The position numbers and the translations under genes are program-made. From Robiginitalea myxolifaciens (GTDB lineage: Bacteria > Bacteroidota > Bacteroidia > Flavobacteriales > Flavobacteriaceae), in contig NZ_FOYQ01000001.1 in the NCBI RefSeq assembly GCF_900115205.1, forward strand, positions 281,736 to 345,735: DNA of 64,000 nucleotides. The letters run 5' to 3'. Under the pieces are notes generated by a model. That model made no database searches. It was given only the letters and a program-made list of their open reading frames with translations, and had not been told where the DNA came from. Positions within the stretch are counted from its first letter, which is position 1, and every line of letters begins with the position of its first letter. Below are positions 8,793 to 18,172 of the stretch, in pieces.

Positions 8793-10508
8793 TTGAAACC
8801 CTTTGCCTCCTTTCTGGTTTTTATCCTGGCAGGCATAGTGCTGTGCGAAACCCTGCAGGCACAAGATGGTACTGCTTCTGGCCAGAACTCCGATCAGGAG
8901 CAGGCAGGGAGTAAAAAAATCAATATTGTTTACGGGGGGAATTTCACCAAGGACGAAAACCTGCGTCCCGGAGCTTCTATATTCAGTAGGGATTCCCGCC
9001 AAGTACAGTTCGAGCATCAGGGGGCGGACCTTTGGTGCGATTACGCGCTGCTTTACCAGAAGGAGAACCGGCTGGAGGCTATTGGAAATGTACGCCTGGT
9101 CCAGGGGGATTCGGTTACCATGACCAGCGGTTACGTTGAGTACGACGGAGACCTCAAACTGGCAAAATCCTACCAAAAGGTAGTCCTTCGCAATCAGAAT
9201 AGCACCCTAACCACTGACACCCTCTTCCTGGATCGCGAAAAGCAGGAAGCATATTACCAGCACCAGGGCAAGATCGTGGATTCTGCCAACACGCTTACGA
9301 GTCGGGTTGGAAGATACTTCATGACTACCAAGAAATATCAATTCCAGGATTCCGTCCGTATTGTCAACCCGGAATATGTCATGGAGTCGACCCGCCTGGA
9401 CTACTATACCCTTTCGAAAAACGCGTACATGTACGGGCCCACCCTAATTACGGGTGACTCCTACACCATGTACTTTGAACGCGGGTACTATGACACCAAT
9501 ATAGAGCAGGGATACGGGATCAAAAACACCGAAATCCACTACAACAATCGGATTATCGAAGGCGATAGCGTTTACTTTGACAAGGCCACGGAATTTGCTT
9601 CGGCCACCAACAACATCACGGTAACGGACACCCTGAACAACGGGGTAATCCGTGCCCATTATGCCGAAGTCCATAAGGCTCAGGATTCGGTTTTCGCGAC
9701 CCGCCGGGCGCTTTCCATTAGCCTGGTGGAACAGGACTCCCTATATATGCATGGTGACACCCTGATGGTAACGGGAAAACCTGAAGCCAGGATTCTGCGG
9801 GCATTTCGCGATGCGCGTTTTTATAAGACAGATCTCAGCGGAAAAGCGGATTCCATCCATTTTGAACAGGCAACCGGGATTACCCAGCTCATTAAACGGC
9901 CGGTGATGTGGAATCTTGAAAATCAGATGACCGGGGACAGTATTTACCTTCTCAGTGACATGGAAACCGAGAAACTCGATTCCCTGAAGGTCATTGGCAA
10001 CGCCTTTATAATCTCTGAGGACACGACCGGGTATCGTGGCTATAACCAGGCCAAGGGCAAGGACCTCTTTGGAAAATTCAGGGAAAACGAACTCCGCCTG
10101 GTGGATCTGGTAGGGAACACAGAGGTCGTCTACTTTATGTACACGGACGACCAGGAACTATTCGGTATTAACAAGATCGCCTGTAGTAAGATTCGCTTAC
10201 TCCTTGAGCAGAGCGATATTGATCAGATCACCTATATCACCCAACCCGACGGGACCATTTACCCGGAGGCTGAATTACCCGAGGAACAACGCGTACTGGA
10301 AGGTTTCATTTGGCGGGGGGATGAACGTATTCGCTCGGTGGATGACCTGTTTGGGGAGGACGACAATAACATCGTGCTTCCCGAAATCCGGGGACTTACC
10401 GAGTCCATTGACCGGGATGCCGAACCCGAGGAGGAGCCAAATGATCCCGTTAAAGGTAAGGCCACCCCGGCCCCTCAATTGATGAAACGCGGCGGAAACA
10501 ACGAGTAG
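8793..10508 (+). CDS. OstA-like (LptA/LptD N-terminal type) envelope protein
   Basis: A 571-residue exported protein with a signal peptide ending near A-Q at residue 24. The body is a long series of short beta strands with repeats such as R-L-V-Q-G-D-S-V-T-M and I-I-E-G-D-S-V-Y-F, the OstA/LptA beta-jellyroll pattern that carries lipopolysaccharide across the periplasm. The size and lack of a C-terminal barrel match the Bacteroidota OstA-like family rather than full LptD. The C terminus is charged and low complexity. The start is TTG (8793), with no nearby ATG that would keep the signal peptide. The aminotransferase gene follows almost immediately. Confidence 0.8.
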   Translation: MKPFASFLVFILAGIVLCETLQAQDGTASGQNSDQEQAGSKKINIVYGGNFTKDENLRPGASIFSRDSRQVQFEHQGADLWCDYALLYQKENRLEAIGNVRLVQGDSVTMTSGYVEYDGDLKLAKSYQKVVLRNQNSTLTTDTLFLDREKQEAYYQHQGKIVDSANTLTSRVGRYFMTTKKYQFQDSVRIVNPEYVMESTRLDYYTLSKNAYMYGPTLITGDSYTMYFERGYYDTNIEQGYGIKNTEIHYNNRIIEGDSVYFDKATEFASATNNITVTDTLNNGVIRAHYAEVHKAQDSVFATRRALSISLVEQDSLYMHGDTLMVTGKPEARILRAFRDARFYKTDLSGKADSIHFEQATGITQLIKRPVMWNLENQMTGDSIYLLSDMETEKLDSLKVIGNAFIISEDTTGYRGYNQAKGKDLFGKFRENELRLVDLVGNTEVVYFMYTDDQELFGINKIACSKIRLLLEQSDIDQITYITQPDGTIYPEAELPEEQRVLEGFIWRGDERIRSVDDLFGEDDNNIVLPEIRGLTESIDRDAEPEEEPNDPVKGKATPAPQLMKRGGNNE

Positions 10509-10510
10509 TG

Positions 10511-11698
10511 ATGAATCCTGATTTCCGGAAATATCAGGCACAAACAGGGCCCTATCCCATGGGCCTGGAGGTAGATCGCGCTGACGGTTCTTATATCTAT
10601 GACAAACAGGGTAAGGCCTACCTGGATTTTGTCGCAGGGGTATCGGCCTGTACCCTCGGGCACTGCCACCCCAAAGTAGTTGAAGCAATACAGGAACAAA
10701 GCTCCCGCTATATGCACGTAATGGTCTATGGCGAATTTGTGCTGGAACCCGCCCTGGATTTATGCCGCCGACTGGCTGCGCTTTTGCCTGACCCTTTGGA
10801 TAGCACCTACCTGGTAAATTCGGGTACGGAGGCCATGGAAGGCGCCCTGAAGCTGGCAAGGCGCGTAACGGGACGTAAAGAGATCCTCGCTGCCAAGGAT
10901 GCCTATCACGGCAACACCCTTGGGAGTTTGAGCCTTATGAGCATGGAGGAGCGCATGGAACCCTTCCGACCCCTGTTGCCGGGCGTTGACTACATTGCAT
11001 TCAACGATTTCGATGCATTGGAACGCATTGGAGCGGAAACAGCCGCCGTAGTCCTGGAAACCATCCAGGGGGGTGCTGGTTTTATCGAACCCACTGCCGG
11101 CTACCTCAAGGCAGTCCGCGATCGATGCGATGCTGTCGGGGCCCTATTGATACTCGATGAAATTCAACCGGGATTCGGACGCACCGGAAAACTATTTGCT
11201 TTTGAGCACTACGGTATTGTTCCCGACGTCCTGGTGATGGGAAAAGGCATGGCCTCAGGACTACCGGTAGGAGCGTTTACTGCCAGTCACGAGCACATGC
11301 GGCAGCTCAGTGAAAATCCAAGTCTGGGACATATCACCACTTTCGGAGGCAATCCCGTAATTGCAGCCGCAGCCCGTGCTACACTTGAAGCGTTATACGC
11401 AGAGAAGCTCATCGAACAAACCCTTGAAAAGGAGGCCCTATTCCGGGAATTGCTGGTTCATGATACGATACAAGAAGTACGGGGCAGGGGCCTGATGCTT
11501 GCCCTCATGCTTCCGGATCCTGCAACCACCAACTACCTCGTCACTGAAACGCTCAAGCGAGGACTGATCCTCTTCTGGTTACTCTTTGAACCCCGCGCGG
11601 TACGCCTTACACCTCCCCTGACCATAAGCAAAAAGGAGATACGAGAGGGCTGCAGCATTATCCTGGAGTTACTCGACAATTACCGCCCTGTTAACTAA
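10511..11698 (+). CDS. Class III pyridoxal-phosphate aminotransferase
   Basis: A 395-residue PLP enzyme of the acetylornithine/ornithine aminotransferase fold (class III). Visible signatures: N-S-G-T-E-A-M-E phosphate-binding region, A-Y-H-G-N-T substrate/PLP ring contact, L-I-L-D-E-I-Q-P-G-F-G-R-T-G, and M-G-K-G-M-A-S-G-L-P with the Schiff-base lysine. Such genes are usually annotated as aspartate aminotransferase family proteins in Flavobacteriia. No arginine biosynthesis neighbours are present, so argD is not assigned. ATG 10511 is preferred over GTG 10508, which overlaps the previous stop. Confidence 0.88.
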   Translation: MNPDFRKYQAQTGPYPMGLEVDRADGSYIYDKQGKAYLDFVAGVSACTLGHCHPKVVEAIQEQSSRYMHVMVYGEFVLEPALDLCRRLAALLPDPLDSTYLVNSGTEAMEGALKLARRVTGRKEILAAKDAYHGNTLGSLSLMSMEERMEPFRPLLPGVDYIAFNDFDALERIGAETAAVVLETIQGGAGFIEPTAGYLKAVRDRCDAVGALLILDEIQPGFGRTGKLFAFEHYGIVPDVLVMGKGMASGLPVGAFTASHEHMRQLSENPSLGHITTFGGNPVIAAAARATLEALYAEKLIEQTLEKEALFRELLVHDTIQEVRGRGLMLALMLPDPATTNYLVTETLKRGLILFWLLFEPRAVRLTPPLTISKKEIREGCSIILELLDNYRPVN

Positions 11699-11784
11699 TT
11701 TGTTGATAAGTACCCCCTGAAATCCCCATTCTCGTCCACTTAAAAAAATACTTTTAAGTCCATACGGAATCCAAACCAGTACGT

Positions 11785-13185
11785 ATGGCGTTAGATCCGA
11801 ACGAACAACCCGGACCCCCTATAGCGAAATTTGAATCCATGCTCAAGACCGACGACGTCTATTTCTTTGACGCCGAGGATTTTGAGGAAATTATCCACCA
11901 CTACCTTAACAACGGGAGAATCTCCCTGGCCAAAAAGGCTATTCGCATGGGGCTGCAGCAGCACCCTGATGCATTGGAATTGAGGCTTTTAGAAGTGGAG
12001 GTTCTGGTCTTCGAGAACCATCTGGACCAGGCTCAGCTCATTCTGGATCAACTGCAGCAAATCAACAGCAGGAATCAGGAAATTTGTATCCAACAAGCTA
12101 ATATCTGTTCCAAAAAGGATCAGCATGACCTGGCAATCGACTGGTTAAAACGCGCTCTGGAGCTCGAACCCGATGATCCGGATGTCCACTCGCTACTGGG
12201 AATGGAATACCTTTTCCTCGATGCCTATAGCGAGGCCCAACAGTGTTTTATGCGCTGTGTGGCCGAAGACCCAGAAGATTACGCCTCGCTTTACAACGTG
12301 GTCTACTGTTTTGAATTCCGGGAGGATTTCCGGGGTGGGATCCGCTTTTTAAATGCCTACCTAGAAACGAATCCTTATTGCCAGGTAGCCTGGCATCAGC
12401 TCGGGAAACTCTATAAGGAACTGGACATGCTTAAAGAAGCCCTCGGTGCTTTTGAATTTGCTGTAATCTCAGATGATTCCTTTATCGGGGCCTATTTCGA
12501 AAAAGGCCGGGTTCTGGAAAAACTGGGAAGGCTCGAGGAGGCTATCGAAAACTACCAGGCAACCATGGACCTGGACGACCCAACCTCTCACGCCTATCTG
12601 CGCATGGGACGTTGTTTCGAAAAATTAGGCGATGATGAGCAGGCCCAGGCTTACTACTACCGAACCGTTCACGACGATCCGCTTCTCGATAAGGGCTGGC
12701 TGGCGATCACTGAATTTTATCTCAGGCGTGAGCTGTATGAGAAAGCATTAGAGTTCGTTAACAAAGCCATTCATATCGACGGAGAAAATGCCGATTACTG
12801 GGCACGGTGCGGAAAGATACACCTGGCAACCGGAAACCTTGACGAGGCCGATTACGCATATAGTCAGGCGGTACGCCTGGAGGATTACAGCCTCGGAACC
12901 TGGAGTTCCTGGTGCGAAGTCCTTTGGCAGGCAAAAGAGTATCAGGCACTTTACGAGGTCCTTAAGCAGGCCATTAAATTTCATCCCAAAACCGGGGAAT
13001 TCAGATACCGGCTCGCGGGAATCAGTTTTTTACTGGGGAAGGAGAAAAAAGCCCGTACACAGCTCAAGCACGCCATTAATATGCTTCCGGAAGCCTACCC
13101 GCAGTTCCAGGAGGATTTCCCGGAATTCCCGCATTGGGTTCCTATCGAAAAAGCATCGGACCAACCCGGGAAAGCTTCGGAATAA
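11785..13185 (+). CDS. Tetratricopeptide repeat protein
   Basis: A 466-residue protein made largely of helical 34-residue repeats; consensus pairs such as A-x-x-x-x-x-x-A-L-E-L-E-P-D-D-P and G-R-x-L-E-K-L-G-x-x-E-E-A-I-x-x-Y recur about ten times between residues 35 and 440. No signal peptide or membrane segment is seen, so it is probably a cytoplasmic scaffold or chaperone-like adaptor. The upstream gap holds an AT-rich inverted repeat, ACTTAAAA (11738-11745) and TTTTAAGT (11752-11759). DUF368 genes follow 26 bp downstream, but a functional link is not established. Confidence 0.85.
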   Translation: MALDPNEQPGPPIAKFESMLKTDDVYFFDAEDFEEIIHHYLNNGRISLAKKAIRMGLQQHPDALELRLLEVEVLVFENHLDQAQLILDQLQQINSRNQEICIQQANICSKKDQHDLAIDWLKRALELEPDDPDVHSLLGMEYLFLDAYSEAQQCFMRCVAEDPEDYASLYNVVYCFEFREDFRGGIRFLNAYLETNPYCQVAWHQLGKLYKELDMLKEALGAFEFAVISDDSFIGAYFEKGRVLEKLGRLEEAIENYQATMDLDDPTSHAYLRMGRCFEKLGDDEQAQAYYYRTVHDDPLLDKGWLAITEFYLRRELYEKALEFVNKAIHIDGENADYWARCGKIHLATGNLDEADYAYSQAVRLEDYSLGTWSSWCEVLWQAKEYQALYEVLKQAIKFHPKTGEFRYRLAGISFLLGKEKKARTQLKHAINMLPEAYPQFQEDFPEFPHWVPIEKASDQPGKASE

Positions 13186-13211
13186 AAGCAGTATTTTTGC
13201 GTTTTACCAGC

Positions 13212-14141
13212 ATGGAACAGCGCAATCCCCGCAACTATCTTTTCTTATTACTCAAGGGCATGGCCATGGGTGCCGCCGACGTGGTACCCGGCGTTAGCGG
13301 AGGAACTATTGCCTTTATATCCGGAATCTATGAGGAACTGATCAGTTCCATAGATGGAATTCGCCCGTCGTTGTTGGGAATTTGGAAAAAATCAGGATTT
13401 AAGGCTTTCTGGTCTGCGCTGAACGGGAATTTCCTGTTAGCTGTTTTTACGGGTATCGCCATCAGTGTTATTTCCCTGGCCCGTGGGATTAGCTGGCTAC
13501 TGGATAACCATCCGATTTTGGTTTGGGCCTTTTTCTTTGGTCTGGTCCTGGCCAGTGTCATCTATATCGCCCGTCAGATCGAACGCTGGAACTGGAGTCA
13601 CCTCCTGGTTTTCCTGCTGGGAGCCGGAATGGCTTACCTGGTTATCAACCTCCCGGTTTCCGAAGACCAGTCGGGACTGCCTTTCCTTTTCCTCAGTGGC
13701 GCCCTGGCTGTATGTGCCATGATACTTCCAGGCATATCCGGTGCTTTTATCCTGGTGCTTCTGGGTTCCTATCGGACCGTATTAGAAGCCGTGCACAATT
13801 GGGATCTGAACTTGCTGGCTGTTGTTGCCGTGGGTGCAGTTTTCGGATTGTTGAGCTTTGCCCGCCTGCTGAAATGGATGTTTGCCCGATTCAAAAATAT
13901 TACCCTGGCCCTACTCACCGGATTCATCCTGGGTTCCCTGCTCAAAATCTGGCCCTGGAAGGAAGTACTGGAAACCCGCGAATACGAGGATAAAATTATT
14001 GTAATACGGGAAGCCAATGTCTGGCCCGGACAATTCGAGGGGGATCCGATGATATTACAGGCTGTGGGGTTGGCACTTCTTGGCTTTGCCCTGATCTTCC
14101 TTCTGGAGGGATTGGCTACCCGAAAGCACTCCACCTCATGA
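13212..14141 (+). CDS. DUF368 (PopT-type) membrane protein, copy 1
   Basis: A 309-residue polytopic membrane protein. The signature K-G-M-A-M-G-A-A-D-V-V-P-G-V-S-G-G-T near the N terminus and the internal L-P-G-I-S-G-A-F motif are the duplicated re-entrant segments of DUF368. Members of DUF368 (PopT) have been reported as undecaprenyl-phosphate translocases that recycle the lipid carrier for cell-envelope synthesis. ATG 13212 is chosen because the longer frame from 13134 only overlaps the TPR gene. A -7-like TATTTTTG lies at 13192-13199. It overlaps copy 2 by 4 bp. Confidence 0.88.
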   Translation: MEQRNPRNYLFLLLKGMAMGAADVVPGVSGGTIAFISGIYEELISSIDGIRPSLLGIWKKSGFKAFWSALNGNFLLAVFTGIAISVISLARGISWLLDNHPILVWAFFFGLVLASVIYIARQIERWNWSHLLVFLLGAGMAYLVINLPVSEDQSGLPFLFLSGALAVCAMILPGISGAFILVLLGSYRTVLEAVHNWDLNLLAVVAVGAVFGLLSFARLLKWMFARFKNITLALLTGFILGSLLKIWPWKEVLETREYEDKIIVIREANVWPGQFEGDPMILQAVGLALLGFALIFLLEGLATRKHSTS

Positions 14142-15175
14142 TGTTTCACCACAGAAGCCTGACAGACAAATTCCTGTTGTTTATCAAAGGGCTTTCCATG
14201 GGGGCAGCCAACAAAGTCCCCGGGGTGAGCGGGGGAATTGTCGCTTTCGTGGTTGGCTTCTACGAGGAATTTATCTATTCCCTGCAGCGGATAAACGTCA
14301 AGGCGTTCCGACTACTCTTCGCAGGTCGGTTCCGCAGCTTTTACCAATATATCAACGGTACTTTTCTCTCCATCCTGGTTCTGGGAATGCTCTTCAGCTA
14401 CTTCAGTGTTTCCAAGATCCTCGACTACTTCCTCGAGCGGCAGGAGCTGCTGGTTTGGTCTTGCTTTTTTGGGATGATCATTGGTTCGATCTACTTTATT
14501 TCGAAGGATTTCAAGCATTGGAATAAACGCACCATTCCTGCCGGGATTATTGGCCTGGTGGTGGGTATTTCCATTAGTTTCCTGAGTCCTGCACGGGAAA
14601 ACGACAACTTATTCTTCATTTTCTTCTGCGGAATCATCAGTGTTTCAGGTATGACGTTGCCAGGACTGTCGGGTTCGTTTATCCTGATCTTACTGGGCAA
14701 TTATGTTCTGCTGCTAGTGGATTCTGTCAATGCGTTATACGATACCCTGGTGGAAGTATTTCAGGGTGATTTTAGCTTTACGGAGAATACCCAGCGCCTG
14801 GATACCCTGAAGGTACTGGCCGTTTTTACGGCGGGGTCTGCCGCCGGACTGGTTACTTTAAGCCATTTACTGGGCTATGTACTCAAACATTTCAAAAACC
14901 TGACCACAGCGGTTATCATTGGGTTTATCTCCGGTTCGCTGGGCGTGGTATGGCCCTGGAAACGGGCCGTCTACAAGGTTGGGCAAGATGGACTTCCCCT
15001 TACCGATTCCAATGGAGACGCCATCCTGGCAAACTACCAGCGGTACTGGCCGGATCTCAGTCAGGTCGAAAACCTTTGGGCCCTGGTTTCAATTGCCTTC
15101 GGTATCGGGATCCTTATTGCTTTGGAATGGTATGGCAAAAACCGCCTGGAAAGAAAAAATAAACCCGCAGCATGA
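14138..15175 (+). CDS. DUF368 (PopT-type) membrane protein, copy 2
   Basis: A 345-residue paralogue of the preceding gene with the same two signatures: K-G-L-S-M-G-A-A-N-K-V-P-G-V-S-G-G near residue 20 and L-P-G-L-S-G-S-F near 175. About eight hydrophobic helices are visible. Asp in copy 1 (A-A-D-V-V-P) is replaced by Asn-Lys (A-A-N-K-V-P), and the C-terminal loop is longer. The two genes form an ATGA overlap and are probably coupled, so the products could act together or have split roles in carrier recycling. aroE follows with another 4-bp overlap. Confidence 0.88.
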   Translation: MMFHHRSLTDKFLLFIKGLSMGAANKVPGVSGGIVAFVVGFYEEFIYSLQRINVKAFRLLFAGRFRSFYQYINGTFLSILVLGMLFSYFSVSKILDYFLERQELLVWSCFFGMIIGSIYFISKDFKHWNKRTIPAGIIGLVVGISISFLSPARENDNLFFIFFCGIISVSGMTLPGLSGSFILILLGNYVLLLVDSVNALYDTLVEVFQGDFSFTENTQRLDTLKVLAVFTAGSAAGLVTLSHLLGYVLKHFKNLTTAVIIGFISGSLGVVWPWKRAVYKVGQDGLPLTDSNGDAILANYQRYWPDLSQVENLWALVSIAFGIGILIALEWYGKNRLERKNKPAA

Positions 15176-15903
15176 AACGCTTTGGCCTAATTGGAAAGAA
15201 CATCGCGTACTCCTTCTCCAGGGGATATTTCGCCCAAAAATTCAAGGACCTGGGGCTGGAGTCGCACAGCTACGAAAATTTTGACCTTCCATCCATAACC
15301 GCGTTCCCTGAGCTAATCAAATCAAATCCCGACCTCAAAGGGCTCAATGTAACGATCCCTTACAAACAGGAAATCATTCCCCTGCTCGACGATCTCCATC
15401 CTGAAGCGGAAGCTATCGGTGCCGTAAACACAATCGCTTTTGTGGAAGGTAAAACTATGGGGTATAACACCGATATCATTGGATTCCGCGATTCTTTAAA
15501 ACCACTGCTGAGACCCACCGACCAGGCGGCGCTTGTGCTCGGATCCGGCGGTGCTTCCAAGGCGGTTTGTCATGTGTTGGATAGTCTTGGAATTCGCTTT
15601 GAGATGGTCTCCCGAAAGCCGGGTCCCGATCAGTATAGTTACCAGGACCTGACCGACGGTGTTCTCGGACAGTACCAAATCCTGATTAATTGCACCCCGC
15701 TGGGTACCCATCCCAGAATTGAAGCAGCTCCGGATCTCAGGTATGAGGCCCTGGATTCCTCCCACTTGCTCTATGACCTGGTGTATAATCCTCCCCTGAC
15801 CCGTTTCCTGAAACTCGGTTTGCAGCAAGGCTCCAGAATAAAAAACGGCCACGAAATGCTGGAGCTTCAAGCCGAAGCCTCCTGGGGAATCTGGAATTCC
15901 TGA
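15172..15903 (+). CDS. aroE: Shikimate dehydrogenase
   Basis: Reduces 3-dehydroshikimate to shikimate with NADPH in the chorismate pathway. The 243-residue protein is slightly short for the family (usually ~270). Substrate-binding S-F-S-R near residue 14, N-V-T-I-P-Y-K with catalytic Lys near 65, G-A-V-N-T near 85 and Y-N-T-D near 101 are present, as is the Rossmann loop G-S-G-G-A-S-K-A near 123. The C-terminal G-H-E-M-L-E-L-Q-A segment is intact. It overlaps the DUF368 copy 2 stop. Confidence 0.93.
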   Translation: MKRFGLIGKNIAYSFSRGYFAQKFKDLGLESHSYENFDLPSITAFPELIKSNPDLKGLNVTIPYKQEIIPLLDDLHPEAEAIGAVNTIAFVEGKTMGYNTDIIGFRDSLKPLLRPTDQAALVLGSGGASKAVCHVLDSLGIRFEMVSRKPGPDQYSYQDLTDGVLGQYQILINCTPLGTHPRIEAAPDLRYEALDSSHLLYDLVYNPPLTRFLKLGLQQGSRIKNGHEMLELQAEASWGIWNS

Positions 15904-15997
15904 ACCCTTTTGTTTAACTACTTTTTGTTGCTATCTTACCATGTACTAGAACGGCATGCCAGTGTTGCAGGGCCAGCTAGTCCATAAACTATTCAGG

Positions 15998-18169
15998 ATG
16001 TCTGAAGCGAAGAACAAGGAACTGTCCCAGGAGGCAGGGGGTGAGGAGTTGGAAAAGACTCCGGAGAAACAGGAATCGGAAGCCAAAACTACTCAGCCGC
16101 AGGAAGATGCTGCCGTCGAAGAAGTAGTCGAGGTAGCGGAAGATGCGAAGGTAGCTGCCAGCGAGAAAAAAGAACAGCCTTCCGAATTAGCAGCATCAGC
16201 GGAAGCGGACAAGGCAGAAGAAGCGGAAGCGGACGTGGAAGAAGAATCGGAAGCAGAAGCAGAAGCGGACGCGGAAGAAGAATCGGAAGATGAAAATGAC
16301 ATCGATGCGCAAAATGCAGAAGATGCCGAAGATTCCGAAAACGAGCGGCGCCACCATATCCCCTTTTTGGACTACCATGAGCTTAGCATGGAAAACCTGG
16401 TCGGGGAGTTACAGCGCTTGCTGAGAACCGAAAAAGTCCAGGCCATTCGCAGACATGCCGATACCATCAAAAGGGAGTTCGATCAAAAGTTCCGCGAATT
16501 TATTGACGAAAAGAAGGAGGAATTCGTTTCCCGGGGCGGAAACGAGATAGATTTCCGGTATAACTCGGTTACCAAACGTCAGTTTAATGAACTGTACTCC
16601 GAATACCGTGAAAAACGCAACCAATACTACAAAAGTCGGGAACGAAACCTGAAGGAAAACCTGCAGACCCGTCTGGACCTTATCGAGGAACTCAAAGGTC
16701 TGGTCCATGTCGAAGAAGACATGACTTCCACCTATAATACCTTCAAGGAGGTACAGGAACGCTGGCGCAACGCAGGACCGGTTCCCAGGAACAGCTATAA
16801 CGACGTTTGGCGCACCTATCAGCACCACGTTGAAATCTTCTATGACTTCCTCCACCTGAACCGCGAATTGCGCGACCTGGATTTTAAATTCAACCTGGAG
16901 GAGAAGGAAAAACTAATCGAAAGGGCCGAAGCTTTGGCGCAGGAACCAGACCTGAATAAAGCCTTTCGCGAACTGCAAACCCTTCATAAACTATGGAAGG
17001 AGGAACTCGGGCCAGTTGCCAAGGACAAGCGCGACGAAGTCTGGGAACGCTTTAGTGCGGCTACTAAAACCATCCATGAAAGAAGGCAGGAACACTTTAA
17101 ACAACTCGATGCCCGGTACGAGACCAATCTGGAAACCAAGAATGAGATTATTGCCAAAATCCTTGGGATCAGCGAACAAGTAGCCGACAATCACCGGGCT
17201 ATCCAAGGTCAGATCCGGGAGGTAGAAGCATTGCGCGAGTCCTTTTTCAAGGCCGGAAAAGTACCTCAAAAGGAAAATGAAAAGACCTGGGCGGCCTTCA
17301 AAGGGGCGGTGCGGGCATTCAACAAAAAGAAGAATGCCTTTTACAAAAACCTGAAGAAGGAGCAACAGGAAAACCTCGATCGCAAACGCGCCCTGCTCAA
17401 ACGAGCCGAAGAACTCAAAGAGAGCGAAGCCTGGGAGGAAGCCACCCCGGAGATGAAACGCATCCAACAGGAATGGAAGCAAATCGGCCATGTCCCCCGA
17501 AAATTCTCCGATAAGATTTGGAAGGAATTCAAGGCGGCCTGCAACCACTATTTCAACCGCTTACATTCTCGGAAAAATGCCGATCAGGCACAGCACAGCA
17601 AAGACCTGAAGGTAAAAGAGGATATCCTTTCAGAATTGAAAGAATTCCAGACGGGTAAAGACAGGGAAGCCGACCTGAAGCAACTTCAGGAATTTCTCAA
17701 GCGCTGGAAGGCTTCGGGGCGACTGCCGAGAAACCGCCAGCACCTCGACCGCAAATTCCAGAAAATTATCGATGCCATCTTCAGAAAATTGGGGGTCAGC
17801 AAACAGGAAGCCGACTTACTGCGTTATGGCGACAAAATTAAGAAGTTGGCCAAAGCAGACGATGTACGGACCATCGAGGAGGAACGCCAGTTCATCCGAA
17901 GAAAAATCGAAGAAAACAAAGGGGAGCTCCGGCAATTAGAAAACAATCTGAATTTCTTTACCGACCCTTCCGAAGATAATCCTTTGGTTAAAGAAGTAAT
18001 TGAAAGCATTGACAAGCAGAAGGAAGCCCTGGAGCGGTGGCAGGAGAAGCTAAAAAAGCTCAACATCCTGAGGAACAACCTGGAAAAGGAGGCCAATCCT
18101 AAAGAAGAAACTGAAGGCGCTGATCATGAGGAAAGCGCTGGCGAACAGACCGATAAGCAATCGGAATAG
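15998..18169 (+). CDS. DUF349 domain protein with acidic N terminus
   Basis: A 723-residue, almost entirely helical protein. Residues ~5-120 are extremely acidic and low complexity (E/A/D rich); the rest carries several DUF349 repeats, each about 70 residues with a W-x-x-x-G-P/H-V-P-R-x-x-x-x-x-x-W core (for example near 265, 340, 430, 500 and 580). A coiled coil ends the protein. Function is not known; the acidic tail may keep the protein soluble or mimic nucleic acid, which is speculation. ATG 15998 is preferred over 15956 because the extra 14 residues precede a normal M-S-E-A start. It converges with rimO, leaving 3 bp. Confidence 0.82.
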   Translation: MSEAKNKELSQEAGGEELEKTPEKQESEAKTTQPQEDAAVEEVVEVAEDAKVAASEKKEQPSELAASAEADKAEEAEADVEEESEAEAEADAEEESEDENDIDAQNAEDAEDSENERRHHIPFLDYHELSMENLVGELQRLLRTEKVQAIRRHADTIKREFDQKFREFIDEKKEEFVSRGGNEIDFRYNSVTKRQFNELYSEYREKRNQYYKSRERNLKENLQTRLDLIEELKGLVHVEEDMTSTYNTFKEVQERWRNAGPVPRNSYNDVWRTYQHHVEIFYDFLHLNRELRDLDFKFNLEEKEKLIERAEALAQEPDLNKAFRELQTLHKLWKEELGPVAKDKRDEVWERFSAATKTIHERRQEHFKQLDARYETNLETKNEIIAKILGISEQVADNHRAIQGQIREVEALRESFFKAGKVPQKENEKTWAAFKGAVRAFNKKKNAFYKNLKKEQQENLDRKRALLKRAEELKESEAWEEATPEMKRIQQEWKQIGHVPRKFSDKIWKEFKAACNHYFNRLHSRKNADQAQHSKDLKVKEDILSELKEFQTGKDREADLKQLQEFLKRWKASGRLPRNRQHLDRKFQKIIDAIFRKLGVSKQEADLLRYGDKIKKLAKADDVRTIEEERQFIRRKIEENKGELRQLENNLNFFTDPSEDNPLVKEVIESIDKQKEALERWQEKLKKLNILRNNLEKEANPKEETEGADHEESAGEQTDKQSE

Positions 18170-18172
18170 CGC

